Below the pieces are notes generated by a model. It did no database searches. It saw only the letters and a list, made by a program, of their open reading frames with translations, and was not told the origin of the DNA. DNA of 64,000 bases from Streptomyces olivoverticillatus (GTDB taxonomy: Bacteria; Actinomycetota; Actinomycetes; Streptomycetales; Streptomycetaceae): positions 357,973-421,972 of the forward strand of contig NZ_JACHJH010000001.1 of the NCBI RefSeq assembly GCF_014203555.1, given 5' to 3'. Made by a program: the position numbers and the translations under genes. Numbering within the stretch: position 1 is the first letter of the stretch; every line of letters starts with the position of its first letter. Below are positions 26,526 through 35,695 of this stretch, piece after piece.

Positions 26526-27734
26526 TCAGCGCCCGGCCACGCCGTCGGCGCGGGCGGCCGCGGCCACGGCGGCCGTGACCGCCGGGGCGACGCGCTCGTC
26601 GAAGGGCGAGGGGATCACGCAGTCGGCGCTCAGCTCGTCCGCCACCACCGCGGCCAGCGCCTCCGCCGCCGCCAGCTTCATGCCCTCGGTGATCCGCGAG
26701 GCACGCACCTGGAGGGCGCCCGCGAAGATGCCGGGGAAGGCGAGGACGTTGTTGATCTGGTTCGGGTAGTCGCTGCGGCCGGTGGCGACCACGGCCGCGT
26801 ACTTGTGGGCGACGTCCGGGTGGATCTCCGGCGTGGGGTTGGCCATCGCGAAGATCAGTGCTTCCTTGGCCATGGTGGCGACCGCGGCCTCGGGGACGGT
26901 GCCGCCGGAGACGCCGATGAAGACGTCGGCGCCGTCCAGCGCGGTCTCCAGCGTTCCGGAGAGGCCGGCCTTGTTGGTGAATCCGGCCAGATTCCGCTTG
27001 ACGTCCGTCAGGTCGGCGCGGTCCAGGGAGACGATCCCCTTGCGGTCGCAGACCGCCACGTCGCCGATGCCGGCCTCGACCAGGATCTTGGCGATGGCCA
27101 CTCCGGCCGCGCCCGCACCGGAGATCACCGCACGCAGCTCGCCGAGCGTGCGCCCGGTCAGTCGCGCGGCGTTGCGCAGCGCTGCGAGGGTGACGACGGC
27201 GGTGCCGTGCTGGTCGTCGTGGAAGACGGGGATGTCCAGGCGCTCCTGGAGCTTGCGCTCGACCTCGAAGCAGCGCGGCGCGGAGATGTCCTCCAGGTTG
27301 ATGCCGCCGAACGAGGGCGCGAGGCGGGCCACGGTGTCGACGATCTCGTCCACCTCGCGGCAGTCGAGCGCGATCGGCACGGCGTCGACGCCGCCGAACT
27401 GCTTGAAGAGGATCGCCTTGCCCTCCATGACGGGCAGGGACGCCTCGGGACCGATGTCCCCGAGCCCGAGCACCGCACTGCCGTCGGTCACCACCGCGAC
27501 GACCTGGGACTTCCAGGTGTAGTCGTGCACCAGTTCCGGCTTCTCCGCGATGGCGCTGCACACCTTGGCGACGCCCGGCGTGTAGGCGAGGGACAGATCG
27601 TCCCTGTCCTTCACGGGAACGGTTGCCCGGATGGCCATCTTGCCGCCCCGGTGCAGCGCGAAGGCCGGATCGAAGAACTGCTCGCCTTCGTCCGCACCAC
27701 TGTCGCTGCGAGGATTCACGATCTCCGCTGCCAC
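26526..27734 (-). CDS. NAD(P)-dependent malic enzyme (malate dehydrogenase, decarboxylating)
   Basis: A 402-residue short-form malic enzyme converting malate to pyruvate and CO2. The N-terminal malic domain has [13 protein letters not shown] and [11 protein letters not shown]; the metal/substrate segment [17 protein letters not shown] is intact; the NAD(P)-binding part contains [16 protein letters not shown]. The phosphotransacetylase extension of the long bacterial MaeB form is absent. I chose GTG at 27734 ([13 protein letters not shown]), which matches known streptomycete N-termini and has AAAGGGG upstream; the frame stays open 120 bases further without support. A terminator follows the stop. 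Confidence 0.93.
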   Translation of the reverse strand: MAAEIVNPRSDSGADEGEQFFDPAFALHRGGKMAIRATVPVKDRDDLSLAYTPGVAKVCSAIAEKPELVHDYTWKSQVVAVVTDGSAVLGLGDIGPEASLPVMEGKAILFKQFGGVDAVPIALDCREVDEIVDTVARLAPSFGGINLEDISAPRCFEVERKLQERLDIPVFHDDQHGTAVVTLAALRNAARLTGRTLGELRAVISGAGAAGVAIAKILVEAGIGDVAVCDRKGIVSLDRADLTDVKRNLAGFTNKAGLSGTLETALDGADVFIGVSGGTVPEAAVATMAKEALIFAMANPTPEIHPDVAHKYAAVVATGRSDYPNQINNVLAFPGIFAGALQVRASRITEGMKLAAAEALAAVVADELSADCVIPSPFDERVAPAVTAAVAAAARADGVAGR

Positions 27735-28330
27735 TTTTCTTGACCCCTTTGTCGAATTGCTGTCGAGGGTAACCGCCCCCGTGGTTGTGGAGCGGGTCGG
27801 GCACCGTGTCCGTGACAGAGGTGGTACGAACGGACACTCGCGGGCGCGCCACATGTGCGCCCAAGGCCCCGGGTGAGGGGTGTGACTCGCATTTCTACCG
27901 GATGAGCGCTACGGCCGACGAGTGAGTTCCCGGCGTGAACGGGGCCGGGATCCGGCCGGGACGGCGCCCGGGCGGGCACGATCGCGTCGAAACCATGCCA
28001 ACGGGTGGCCGGACCGGCCGGATGTCCATGGAGTGAGACACAACGGACGTGACGTGGGTCTCGCGAAGAGGTGGCGGCCGACCGGGAACCGTGTACTCAT
28101 GGCCTGGAACCACCCGGTAACCGCACAGCGATCACCTGTTATCCGATTTTGACATCGCTGGCCCCCCGAATGGGGCAGTCCGGATGGCAAGATGCGCACA
28201 CCGCACGAGGTCGCGGCACACGAGGAAGTGTGCTTTGGCCTTGTCGGGACCGCAAAAACACGTGTGTTCAGGGCATGTGTTCAAAGTGTTTTCCAGTCGG
28301 CTATCCCCTCACCTGCAGGAGGAACCAGCA
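27735..28330. other. Intergenic region between malic enzyme and amino acid transporter genes
   Basis: Nearly 600 bases separating two divergent genes, holding both promoters. TTGACA-like TTTGACAT at 28147-28154 is a candidate -35 for the transporter operon, but no clear -10 follows at 16-18 bases. From 28240 the sequence is AT-richer and has a GTGTTCA-type repetition (CACGTGTGTTCA, ATGTGTTCAAAGTGTTTTCC). No ORF here has coding character and no riboswitch was recognised. Confidence 0.5.
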
Positions 28331-29296
28331 ATGACCGCAAGCACCACCTCTCGCCCGGCTGCTGCCAGGAATCGTTTGGCCGCCGCCGGCGCGATCGCGG
28401 TCGCCGGCGCCCTGCTGCTGACCGGTTGCGGCGACCAGCGCAACAAGACCGGCAACGAAGCCGGTGAGACGACCAAGAGCTCCTCCGCTCCGCTCTTCGG
28501 CAAGCTGCCGAAGAAGATCCAGGACGCCGGAGTGATCAAGGTCGGCTCCGACATCGCCTACCCTCCGGTCGAATTCAAGAAGGACGGCAAGACCGTCGGC
28601 ATCGACCCCGACATCGCCGCCGCGCTCGGCAAGCAGCTCGGCGTGCGGTTCGAGTTCGAGAACGGCACCTTCGACACCCTGCTGACGGGTCTGCGCTCCA
28701 AGCGCTACGACATGGCCATGTCGGCCATGACCGACACCAAGGACCGGCAGGAGGGCGTCGACCCCAAGACCCACAAGAAGGTCGGCGAGGGCGTCGACTT
28801 CGTCGACTACTTCACGGCCGGCGTGTCGATCTACACCAAGAAGGGCGACACCAAGGACATCAAGTCCTGGGACGACCTGTGCGACAAGAAGGTCGCCGTC
28901 CAGCGCGGCACCGTCTCGGACGACATGGCCAAGTCGCAGTCCGACAAGTGCGAGAAGGACAACAAGGGCAAGATCAGCATCGAGGCCTTCGACACCGACC
29001 TCGAGGCCCAGACCCGGCTCAAGGCCGGCGGCGTCGACGCCGTCTCCAGCGACTTCCCCGTCGCTGCCTACGCGGTGAAGACCTCCGGTGGCGGAAACGA
29101 CTTCGAGGCGGTCGGCGACCAGGTGGAGGCCGCCCCGTACGGCATCGCCGTCGCCAAGGACAACGCACAGCTGCGGGACGCCCTCCGGGCGGCCCTGGAG
29201 GCGACCCTCAAGAACGGTACGTACGACAAGGTCTTGAAGACCTGGGGCGTCGAGGCGGGCGCCATCAAGGAAGCCAAGGTCAACGGCGGTTCCTGA
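28331..29296 (+). CDS. Amino acid ABC transporter substrate-binding lipoprotein
   Basis: A 321-residue lipoprotein with a signal peptide ending in the lipobox LLTGC (Cys33 lipidated). The mature part is a type-3 solute-binding fold (SBP_bac_3): VIKVGSDIAYPPVEF, VGIDPDIAAALGKQLG, FDTLLTGLRSKRYDMAMSAM and the hinge segment KVAVQRGTVS. It captures a polar or charged amino acid outside the membrane for the permease and ATPase encoded next. ATG at 28331 has GCAGGAGG upstream. First gene of a three-gene operon. Confidence 0.94.
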   Translation: MTASTTSRPAAARNRLAAAGAIAVAGALLLTGCGDQRNKTGNEAGETTKSSSAPLFGKLPKKIQDAGVIKVGSDIAYPPVEFKKDGKTVGIDPDIAAALGKQLGVRFEFENGTFDTLLTGLRSKRYDMAMSAMTDTKDRQEGVDPKTHKKVGEGVDFVDYFTAGVSIYTKKGDTKDIKSWDDLCDKKVAVQRGTVSDDMAKSQSDKCEKDNKGKISIEAFDTDLEAQTRLKAGGVDAVSSDFPVAAYAVKTSGGGNDFEAVGDQVEAAPYGIAVAKDNAQLRDALRAALEATLKNGTYDKVLKTWGVEAGAIKEAKVNGGS

Positions 29297-29351
29297 CCGC
29301 TGACCGCGCTTGCGATCCCTTCCTCGTACGGACCGCTGAAAGGCCATACCC

Positions 29352-30655
29352 GTGACTGATTCCGCCGACAAGCCCGACAAGCCGGACGCCGACGGCACCC
29401 CGCCGGAGCCGAAGGCCGAGGCTGCGAAGCCCGAGCCGAAGGCCGAGAAGGCTGACACCAAGAAGCCTGAGGCCAAGAAGGCTGAGGCTGCGAAGCCCGA
29501 GAAGGCTGACACCGAGAAGGCCGACGCCGAGGAGGCAGAGGCTGCGAAGCCCGACGCCGAGAAGCCTGAGGGCGACAAGGCCGAGAAGGCCGAGCCGGAG
29601 GCCGAGAAGGCCGAGCCCGAGCCTGAGGCCGACCCGGAGGGCGACCCGAAGCCCCAGCCGAAGGACGACCCCGCGGACGACCCGAAGGGCGACGACCCGA
29701 AGGACGACCCGGAGCCCGAGCCCGCGAAGGGCAAGGCCAAGACCGCCACCGCCACGGCGGTCGAGCCGGAGGCCGTCAAGGCCATCCCCGTGCGCCACTA
29801 CGGCCGCTGGGTCGCCGCCGTCGTCGTGCTCGCCCTGCTGGGACTGCTGGTCAACGCCTTCGCCTCGGCGAACGTGCACTACCACGCCATCCCGGACTAC
29901 CTCTTCAACTCCAACGTCATCTCCGGTCTCGGCAAGACCGTCCTGATCTCGGTGCTCTCCATGGCACTGGGCCTGGTGCTCGGCATCGTGCTGGCCGTGA
30001 TGCGGCTGTCGAAGAATCCGGTGACCTCCTCGGTCTCCTGGCTCTACATCTGGTTCTTCCGGGGCACCCCGGTCTACGTCCAGCTGCTGCTCTGGTTCAA
30101 CCTCGCGCTGATCTTCCCGTACATCAACCTCGGCCCGATCTACCGGGACGAGATGAGCGACTTCATGACCCCCTTCATGGCCGCGCTGCTCGGCCTGGGG
30201 CTCAACGAGGCCGCGTACATGTCGGAGATCGTGCGGGCCGGCATCCAGTCCGTCGACGAGGGCCAGACCGAGGCCTCGCACGCGCTGGGCATGAGCCAGG
30301 CCAAGACCCTGCGCCGGATCGTGCTGCCGCAGGCCATGCGGGTGATCGTGCCGCCGACCGGCAACGAGTTCATCAACATGCTCAAGACCTCGTCGCTGGC
30401 GGCGAGCGCAGCCCAGTACCTGGAGCTGCTGCGCTCCACGTCCGACATCGGCCAGACCACCGGCGCCACCGTGGAGATGCTCTTCCTCGCGGCCACCTGG
30501 TACCTCATCCTGACCAGCATCTTCAGCGTCGGTCAGTTCTATCTGGAGCGGCACTACGCCCGCGGCTCGCTGCGCAGCCTGCCGCTCACTCCGTGGCAGA
30601 AGATCCGGGCGAACCTGTCCGCCTTCGGCAACCGCTCCAAGGGAGGCGTCACCGC

Positions 30656-30659
<4 letters not shown>
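29352..30659 (+). CDS. Amino acid ABC transporter permease with long Lys/Glu/Ala/Pro N-terminus
   Basis: A 435-residue protein. Residues 1 to about 145 are low complexity, repeating units such as [13 protein letters not shown] and [13 protein letters not shown] and ending [16 protein letters not shown]. The rest is a normal His/Glu/Gln-family inner membrane permease: about five membrane helices from residue 152 and the EAA loop [22 protein letters not shown] that contacts the ATPase. Ordinary members are about 220-300 residues, so the tail is extra. The GTG start at 29352 is weakly supported, but the whole tail is in frame with the permease. Its stop overlaps the ATPase ATG (ATGA). The tail should be cytoplasmic and disordered. 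Confidence 0.9.
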
Positions 30660-31417
<758 letters not shown>

Positions 31418-31453
31418 CCTGTCCGAGGTGCGCTGAGGAAACGGATACGGCGA

Positions 31454-31487
31454 AGCGGCGGTACGGATGACTTTCCGTACCGCCGCT
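31454..31487 (+). terminator. Terminator of the amino acid transporter operon
   Basis: Perfect 14-bp stem (31454-31467 with 31474-31487) around a 6-base loop, followed by GGCGTTTT. It lies 37 bases after the ATPase stop. Confidence 0.9.
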
Positions 31488-31494
31488 GGCGTTT

Positions 31495-31977
31495 TCAGCA
31501 TGATCTAGCGCGGAACCCCGGGCGTTCACGCCCGGGAGGAAGCGGTTCTCCGGGCTGCTCTGAGCAGTGCGCCGCCGCAGGATGTGGCGAAGTAGGACGA
31601 TGACCAGAATCCGCGGTGATCGGGTAGGTCCCGGGCGGGATGCCGCTGCGGACCCGTATCAGGGACTGCGGCATCCGAGGGCTCGCCGAGTGCGAGGCCC
31701 CCTTGGTCTCGGGGGTCAGGCGCAAGGTGCCTGTCAGCGCGGGGGAAGTGACCACCAGCTCGTCCCAGCGCCCGGTCATGCCCTCGACGGCGATGCCCGC
31801 CGTGTCCCCCACTTCGACCGATGCCTCGTCAAGGACCAGCCGGGGTCCGTCCGGCGGTCCGTCGCCGGGCGCCGCCGCGGCCCGTACCGGCGCGAGCACC
31901 AGCAGGGCGGTCAGCAGGGCGACGGCCCGCGCCGTGCGGCGCGGGTGCGGTAAGACGGGCTCCCCGTGTGCGCTCAC
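31495..31977 (-). CDS. Small secreted protein, probably with a replaced C-terminus
   Basis: About 160 residues. The first 35 form a signal peptide (RTARAVALLTALLVLAPVRAAAA). The mature start LVLDEASVEVGDTAGIAVEGMTG and IPPGTYPITADSG look like an immunoglobulin-like extracellular module known in streptomycete secreted proteins. After SGH the sequence turns into Pro/Arg/His-rich filler (HRPTSPHPAAAHCSEQP) unlike the rest, and that stretch is encoded by the DNA containing the IS-like hairpin at 31517-31536. I infer that the original C-terminus was lost to an insertion or deletion. GTG at 31977 with GGGGAG upstream is the best start. No function known. Confidence 0.5.
   Translation of the reverse strand: MSAHGEPVLPHPRRTARAVALLTALLVLAPVRAAAAPGDGPPDGPRLVLDEASVEVGDTAGIAVEGMTGRWDELVVTSPALTGTLRLTPETKGASHSASPRMPQSLIRVRSGIPPGTYPITADSGHRPTSPHPAAAHCSEQPGEPLPPGRERPGFRARSC
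31511..31550 (+). mobile_element. Possible remnant of an IS200/IS605-type right end (omega-RNA-like hairpin)
   Basis: GGAACCCCGGGCGTTCACGC and the following CCGGGAGGAAG form an 8-bp perfect hairpin (31517-31524 with 31529-31536, loop TTCA). The layout GGAA-C-rich hairpin-GGAGGAAG resembles the 3' scaffold of TnpB guide RNAs at the right end of IS200/IS605 elements in actinobacteria. No tnpB coding remnant was found beside it. Resemblance is from memory and unverified. Confidence 0.3.
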
Positions 31978-32200
31978 GATCCGCTCCCCAGGTGGCACAT
32001 TCCCGGCAGGACGGCGCAAGGGTAGCGCTCGCATGTACATGACGACATAGCGTTTGCGGACATGACCCCTCCGGCTCGCGCTCGTCCTCCCCCGGACGGC
32101 CTCCTGACGGCCACACGTCCGTGTAATACGCTCGATCTACATCCGTCCATTACCTACTCGTGACCCCGACCGCGCGGGCACGCCGGCAGAGGGACCACAC

Positions 32201-32833
32201 GTGGAACTGGCCTACTACTCGGACTACGCCGTCCGGCTGGTCAACAGCGAGCAGCCGTCGCGCGGCCTCGACACGCTCACCTCGCTGGAGGCCGTGCGCG
32301 AGCTCTTCGGCACCAGCACCCAGATGGCCCGCAGGCTGGCCGACGGCGACCTGACCCGGCTGCGCGCGGTGCGGGTGCGGCTGCGTGCGGTCTTCGAGGC
32401 GGCCGCCGAGGGCGACGAGGTCCGGGCGGTGGACCTGCTCAACGCGCTGCTGATGGAGTTCCCCGTCAGCCCCCAGATCTCCGGGCACGAGCACCGGGAC
32501 GACGACGGCCGGCCCAAGTGGCACATGCACATCGCCGACCACGCGGCCAGCGCCGGCGCCAACTACACGGCCACGGCCTGCATGGGGCTCGCGGTCCACC
32601 TCACCGAGTACGGCGTCGACCGGCTCGGCATCTGCCAGGCCGCGCCCTGCCGCAACGCCTACCTGGACACCTCGACCAACCGCTCGCGCCGCTACTGCTC
32701 CGACCGCTGCGCCACCCGTGCGAACGTCGCGGCCTACCGCGCCCGCAAGCGCCTGGAGAGCGAGCGCTCACCGGCGCGCACGGGCCTGGCCGCCGACGCC
32801 AGCCAGGACAGCAGCGCGGTCGCCGAGCGCTGA
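32201..32833 (+). CDS. CGNR zinc-finger / ABATE-domain regulator
   Basis: A 210-residue putative transcription regulator. The N-terminal ABATE-like helical domain (about 1-140) contains the start YYSDYAVRLVNSE and several Arg-rich helices. The C-terminal CGNR zinc finger uses Cys residues in GICQAAPCRNAYLD and RRYCSDRCATRANVAAYRARKR, spacing C-x4-C and C-x3-C, with the basic tail likely binding DNA. GTG start at 32201, with no strong ribosome-binding site. Its last 100 bases overlap the end of sodX on the other strand. Target genes unknown. Confidence 0.87.
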   Translation: MELAYYSDYAVRLVNSEQPSRGLDTLTSLEAVRELFGTSTQMARRLADGDLTRLRAVRVRLRAVFEAAAEGDEVRAVDLLNALLMEFPVSPQISGHEHRDDDGRPKWHMHIADHAASAGANYTATACMGLAVHLTEYGVDRLGICQAAPCRNAYLDTSTNRSRRYCSDRCATRANVAAYRARKRLESERSPARTGLAADASQDSSAVAER

Positions 32834-33189
32834 CCGGCCTGCGGCGGCGGGCGCAGCCGCAGCCAGGCGCGGGCGACGACGAACTCGTCGGGCACGGTGC
32901 CGAACTCCCGGCTGTCGTTCTCCACCAGGGGGTTGTCCCCCGTCACCCACCAGCCGCCCTCGCGCCGCTCGACCACGCGCTTGACGATCAGCAGGTCCTG
33001 CCGGAAGGGATGCCGCAGCACCACCACATCACCCGGCCGCACCGCGGCGCCGTACCGGACGACCAGCTGGTCCCCCGGATTCAGGGTCGGCACCATCGAC
33101 GGGTTGTAGACCTCGGCAATCCCGATCCGCAGCAGTCCGCGACGCTCGCGGTCCAGCTCATGCCCGCGCTCGTCCACTTGCTCCTGCAC
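32734..33189 (-). CDS. sodX: Nickel superoxide dismutase maturation protease
   Basis: A 151-residue S26-type signal-peptidase-like enzyme that removes the N-terminal propeptide of SodN. Catalytic Ser lies in YNPSMVPTLNPGDQLV and Lys in DLLIVKRVV; GDNPLVENDSREFGTVP is the conserved third motif. It is divergent from sodN, the usual arrangement. The start is one of two adjacent GTG codons; GGAGG seven bases before 33189 favours that one. The C-terminus SLSRRLRAR is typical for the family, so the 100-base tail-to-tail overlap with the CGNR gene is real rather than a missed stop. Confidence 0.9.
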   Translation of the reverse strand: MQEQVDERGHELDRERRGLLRIGIAEVYNPSMVPTLNPGDQLVVRYGAAVRPGDVVVLRHPFRQDLLIVKRVVERREGGWWVTGDNPLVENDSREFGTVPDEFVVARAWLRLRPPPQAGQRSATALLSWLASAARPVRAGERSLSRRLRAR

Positions 33190-33334
33190 CACGGCACCTC
33201 CGCGTCCGTATCCTCCGCCCGGGGTCCCAGACTGACATCGGACTTTTGTCCCGAGCCCCCGGGGCACCCGAGAAAAGCCTTCCCACACCGAGTAATCTCG
33301 CACCTGAGAAGACGATCACGAGGAAGGACAGCAC

Positions 33335-33730
33335 ATGCTCTCCCGCCTGTTCGCCCCCAAGGTGAAGGTCAGCGCCCACTGCGACCTGCCCTGCGGTGTG
33401 TACGACCCGGCCCAGGCCCGCATCGAGGCCGAGTCGGTCAAGGCCGTCCAGGAGAAGTACCAGGCCAACGAGGACGCGCACTTCCGCGCCCGCGCCACGA
33501 TCATCAAGGAGCAGCGCGCGGAGCTCGCCAAGCACCACATCTCGGTGCTGTGGAGCGACTACTTCAAGCCCCCGCACTTCGAGAAGTACCCCCAGCTGCA
33601 CCAGCTCGTCAACGACACCCTCAAGGCCCTGAGCGCCGCCAAGGCCTCCACGGACCCCAAGACGGGCGAGAAGGCGCTGGAGCTCATCGCGGAGATCGAC
33701 CGCATCTTCTGGGAGACCAAGAAGGCGTGA
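33335..33730 (+). CDS. sodN: Nickel-containing superoxide dismutase
   Basis: A 131-residue precursor that dismutates superoxide with a single nickel per subunit. After a 14-residue propeptide (MLSRLFAPKVKVSA) the nickel hook HCDLPCGVYDP begins, with His15, Cys16 and Cys20 as ligands after cleavage by SodX. The rest is the four-helix bundle. ATG at 33335 has GAGGAAGGA upstream. Expression in Streptomyces is nickel-induced; no Nur box was confidently identified in the 145 bases upstream. A terminator follows. Confidence 0.97.
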   Translation: MLSRLFAPKVKVSAHCDLPCGVYDPAQARIEAESVKAVQEKYQANEDAHFRARATIIKEQRAELAKHHISVLWSDYFKPPHFEKYPQLHQLVNDTLKALSAAKASTDPKTGEKALELIAEIDRIFWETKKA

Positions 33731-33758
33731 CGCCCGCCTGACGGCAGTGTCAGCGACA

Positions 33759-33786
33759 GGGCCCCCGGCTGTAGAGCCGGGGGCCC
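33759..33786 (+). terminator. Terminator of sodN
   Basis: Perfect 12-bp stem (33759-33770 with 33775-33786) with loop GTAG, 28 bases after the sodN stop, followed by TTCG rather than a long T run. Confidence 0.85.
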
Positions 33787-33824
33787 TTCGTGCGTGTACG
33801 CCCGTTTCGTCTAGTGGTTTCAGC

Positions 33825-33840
33825 TATGGCCTAGACCAGG
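33825..33840. promoter_or_regulatory. DasR-site-like sequence upstream of the DUF3592 gene
   Basis: TATGGCCTAGACCAGG matches 11 of 16 positions of the DasR operator ACTGGTCTAGACCACT, with 9 of 10 in the GGTCTAGACC core. It lies 46 bases before the DUF3592 start. Binding is possible but weak by match. Confidence 0.35.
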
Positions 33841-33885
33841 CCCGATCCGGTTGGATGTCTACAAACATCCAGCTGACGAGGGTTT

Positions 33886-34536
33886 ATGTTCAAGGTTCTC
33901 TTTGCTGCTATACCCGGGCTCATGGCGGTCGGGGCCGTCACCGCCGCAGTGTTCTCGTACCTCCGGCTGCACCGCATCAAGGCGGCGTGGAACAGCGGGC
34001 TCACCGCCGAGGGGCGGTGCGTGCGCACGTACGTTGTGACGACCGTCTGGCGCCGCGGGCACCAGCGCTCCTCGTCGAGCGAGCTGCGTCACGTGTACGA
34101 GTTCACGGGCCCCGACGGTGAGCAGCGGCGGTTCGAGGAGGACGGTTCGGCGACCGTCTTCGAGGGGGACCCGGTCGTCGTGCGCTATCCGCACGGACGG
34201 CCCGACCGGGCGACGGCCCTGCCGCCGGGGGACCGCAGGGTCAAGGCCAGGGCTGCGGTGCAGATCGGCTTCTGCGCGTTCTTCACCCTGGTGTCCCTGG
34301 CGGTGGCGGGCATCTTCTTCACCGTCGCCCAGGGCATGTCGGACATCAACAAGGAGCGCAAGCACATCCCCACGGTCCCCGACAACCGCCCGGAAGAGGG
34401 CCCCACCGGCCTGCCGGCGCTGCCGACACCCCCGTCCATGCCGGCGCTGCCGCCCATGCCGACGGACCTGCCGGCGGGCCCGACGGACATGCCGCCACTG
34501 CCCTCCGGCTTCCCGACGCTGCCCCCGCCGCGCTGA
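33886..34536 (+). CDS. DUF3592 membrane protein with Pro-rich tail
   Basis: A 216-residue protein with two membrane helices (about 5-25 and 127-150) bracketing a DUF3592 beta domain (VRTYVVTTVWRRG, HVYEFTGPDGEQRRFEEDG, GDPVVVRYPHG). The C-terminal 45 residues are a Pro/Met/Leu-rich tail repeating LPALPT and MPTDLP units. Function unknown; the family is common in Streptomyces. ATG at 33886; the upstream GACGAGGG is a modest ribosome-binding site. A DasR-like site lies 46 bases upstream. Confidence 0.8.
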   Translation: MFKVLFAAIPGLMAVGAVTAAVFSYLRLHRIKAAWNSGLTAEGRCVRTYVVTTVWRRGHQRSSSSELRHVYEFTGPDGEQRRFEEDGSATVFEGDPVVVRYPHGRPDRATALPPGDRRVKARAAVQIGFCAFFTLVSLAVAGIFFTVAQGMSDINKERKHIPTVPDNRPEEGPTGLPALPTPPSMPALPPMPTDLPAGPTDMPPLPSGFPTLPPPR

Positions 34537-34668
34537 CCTGACTAGCGACAGAAGTGACGAACTCCTTGCGTGTTCAACGGACTTGGGGTGGCAGCCGGGC
34601 CCGGCCGTGATCCCATGGCGGGCGACCGGCTGACCACAGCGCACCCTGCAGACCCGAGGAGCACTCCC

Positions 34669-34881
34669 ATGCTGATGGCCCACCCCGCCGTACTGCGCAA
34701 CCTCGTCGAGCGGTACGCCGCCGCCACCGCCGCGGACCAGGGCGACCCGGCCGTGCGGCGGCAGGTCGAGGACACCGCCTACACGCTATGCGTCTCGACC
34801 GGCACCCGCCGCGTCGAGGACGCGCTCGCGGCGGCGCGGGAGCTGCTCGCCCGCACCGGCGCCCTCGCGCCGGCGGCCTGA
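34669..34881 (+). CDS. DUF5133 domain small protein
   Basis: A 70-residue protein of a streptomycete family of unknown function: MLMAHPAVLRNLVERYAA, then VEDTAYTLCVSTGTR, the hallmark motif, and a short helical end. ATG at 34669 follows CGAGGAGCACTCCC. Related proteins occur in many copies per genome and are regarded as small regulatory or interaction proteins; no activity is known. Confidence 0.82.
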   Translation: MLMAHPAVLRNLVERYAAATAADQGDPAVRRQVEDTAYTLCVSTGTRRVEDALAAARELLARTGALAPAA

Positions 34882-34957
34882 GATCACCGCGGAGCGGCGG
34901 CGGTACGGGCCGCCCGGCGCACGGCCCGTACCGTCCCCCGCACGTCACCGTCCGTCC

Positions 34958-34972
34958 AGGAAAACGTTTCCT
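34958..34972. promoter_or_regulatory. Palindrome AGGAAA-N3-TTTCCT upstream of the acid phosphatase gene
   Basis: Perfect 6+6 inverted repeat with centre ACG (AGGAAAACGTTTCCT), 17 bases before the phosphatase start. The AACGTT-centred form resembles LacI-family operators. The regulator is not identified. Confidence 0.45.
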
Positions 34973-34989
34973 TACCGCTACCGTCGATC

Positions 34990-35670
34990 GTGATCATGCC
35001 ACGCATGACCGCTTCGACCGCTTCGATTTGGACGCGCCGCACCGCCGCCACGGCCGTCGCCGCCCTCGCCGCCGTGACCGTCCTGGGCGCGACCGCCGCC
35101 CCCGCGAGCGCAGCCGCGCCCGCCGCCACCACCGCCGCCGCCCAGCCCGCGACCTCCGGCACCGCCGGCCTCAAGGGAGTCGACTACGACACCTGGCAGC
35201 GCGACGTGCAGGCGGTCGTCGACCGGGCCACCCCCTACGTCACCGAGCGCACCGCGCACGCGGACGGCCACAAGCAGGCCATCGTGCTCGACATCGACAA
35301 CACCTCGCTGGAGACGGACTTCCACTGGGCGGCCATCCCCACCCCGGCCGTCAAGCCGGTGCTGGACCTCACCCGCTACGCGCACTCCCGCGGGGCCGAC
35401 ATCTTCTTCGTCACCGCCCGGCCCGGCATCCTGGACTCCGTCACCGAGTGGAACCTGCGCAAGGTCGGCTACCCGGTGGGCGGCCTGTACGTGCGTCACC
35501 TGCCCGACCTCTTCGAAGCGGTGAGCACGTACAAGACCGCCAAACGGGCGGAGATCGAGGCCAAGGGCTACACGATCATCGCCAACATCGGGAACAACAC
35601 CACCGACCTGACCGGCGGGCACGCGGAGCGGACCTTCAAGCTGCCGGACTACGACGGCAAGCTCTCCTGA
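34990..35670 (+). CDS. Secreted HAD-family acid phosphatase
   Basis: About 226 residues with an Ala-rich signal peptide (RRTAATAVAALAAVTVLGATAAPASA). The mature domain is an acid phosphatase of the HAD superfamily (class III/B-like): motif I IVLDIDNTSLETD with nucleophile and acid/base Asp, motif II FFVTARPG, and the late NIGNNTTDLTGGHAERTFKLPDY. Predicted to hydrolyse phosphomonoesters outside the cell. The exact start (GTG 34990, ATG 34996 or ATG 35005) cannot be decided because no ribosome-binding site is visible, and a leaderless message is possible. Confidence 0.87.
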   Translation: MIMPRMTASTASIWTRRTAATAVAALAAVTVLGATAAPASAAAPAATTAAAQPATSGTAGLKGVDYDTWQRDVQAVVDRATPYVTERTAHADGHKQAIVLDIDNTSLETDFHWAAIPTPAVKPVLDLTRYAHSRGADIFFVTARPGILDSVTEWNLRKVGYPVGGLYVRHLPDLFEAVSTYKTAKRAEIEAKGYTIIANIGNNTTDLTGGHAERTFKLPDYDGKLS

Positions 35671-35695
35671 GCGCACCCGACGCCGTCGGCGTGCG

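Noticed and set aside
31490..31560. tRNA or riboswitch in the structured DNA after the transporter operon
   Set aside because: No cloverleaf, anticodon or TPsiC-like GGTTCGA sequence; the structure is explained by a terminator and one extra hairpin.
31495..32040. Longer start of the secreted protein at 32040
   Set aside because: GTG at 31977 has GGGGAG at the right distance and puts the signal peptide near the N-terminus; the longer form has no ribosome-binding site.
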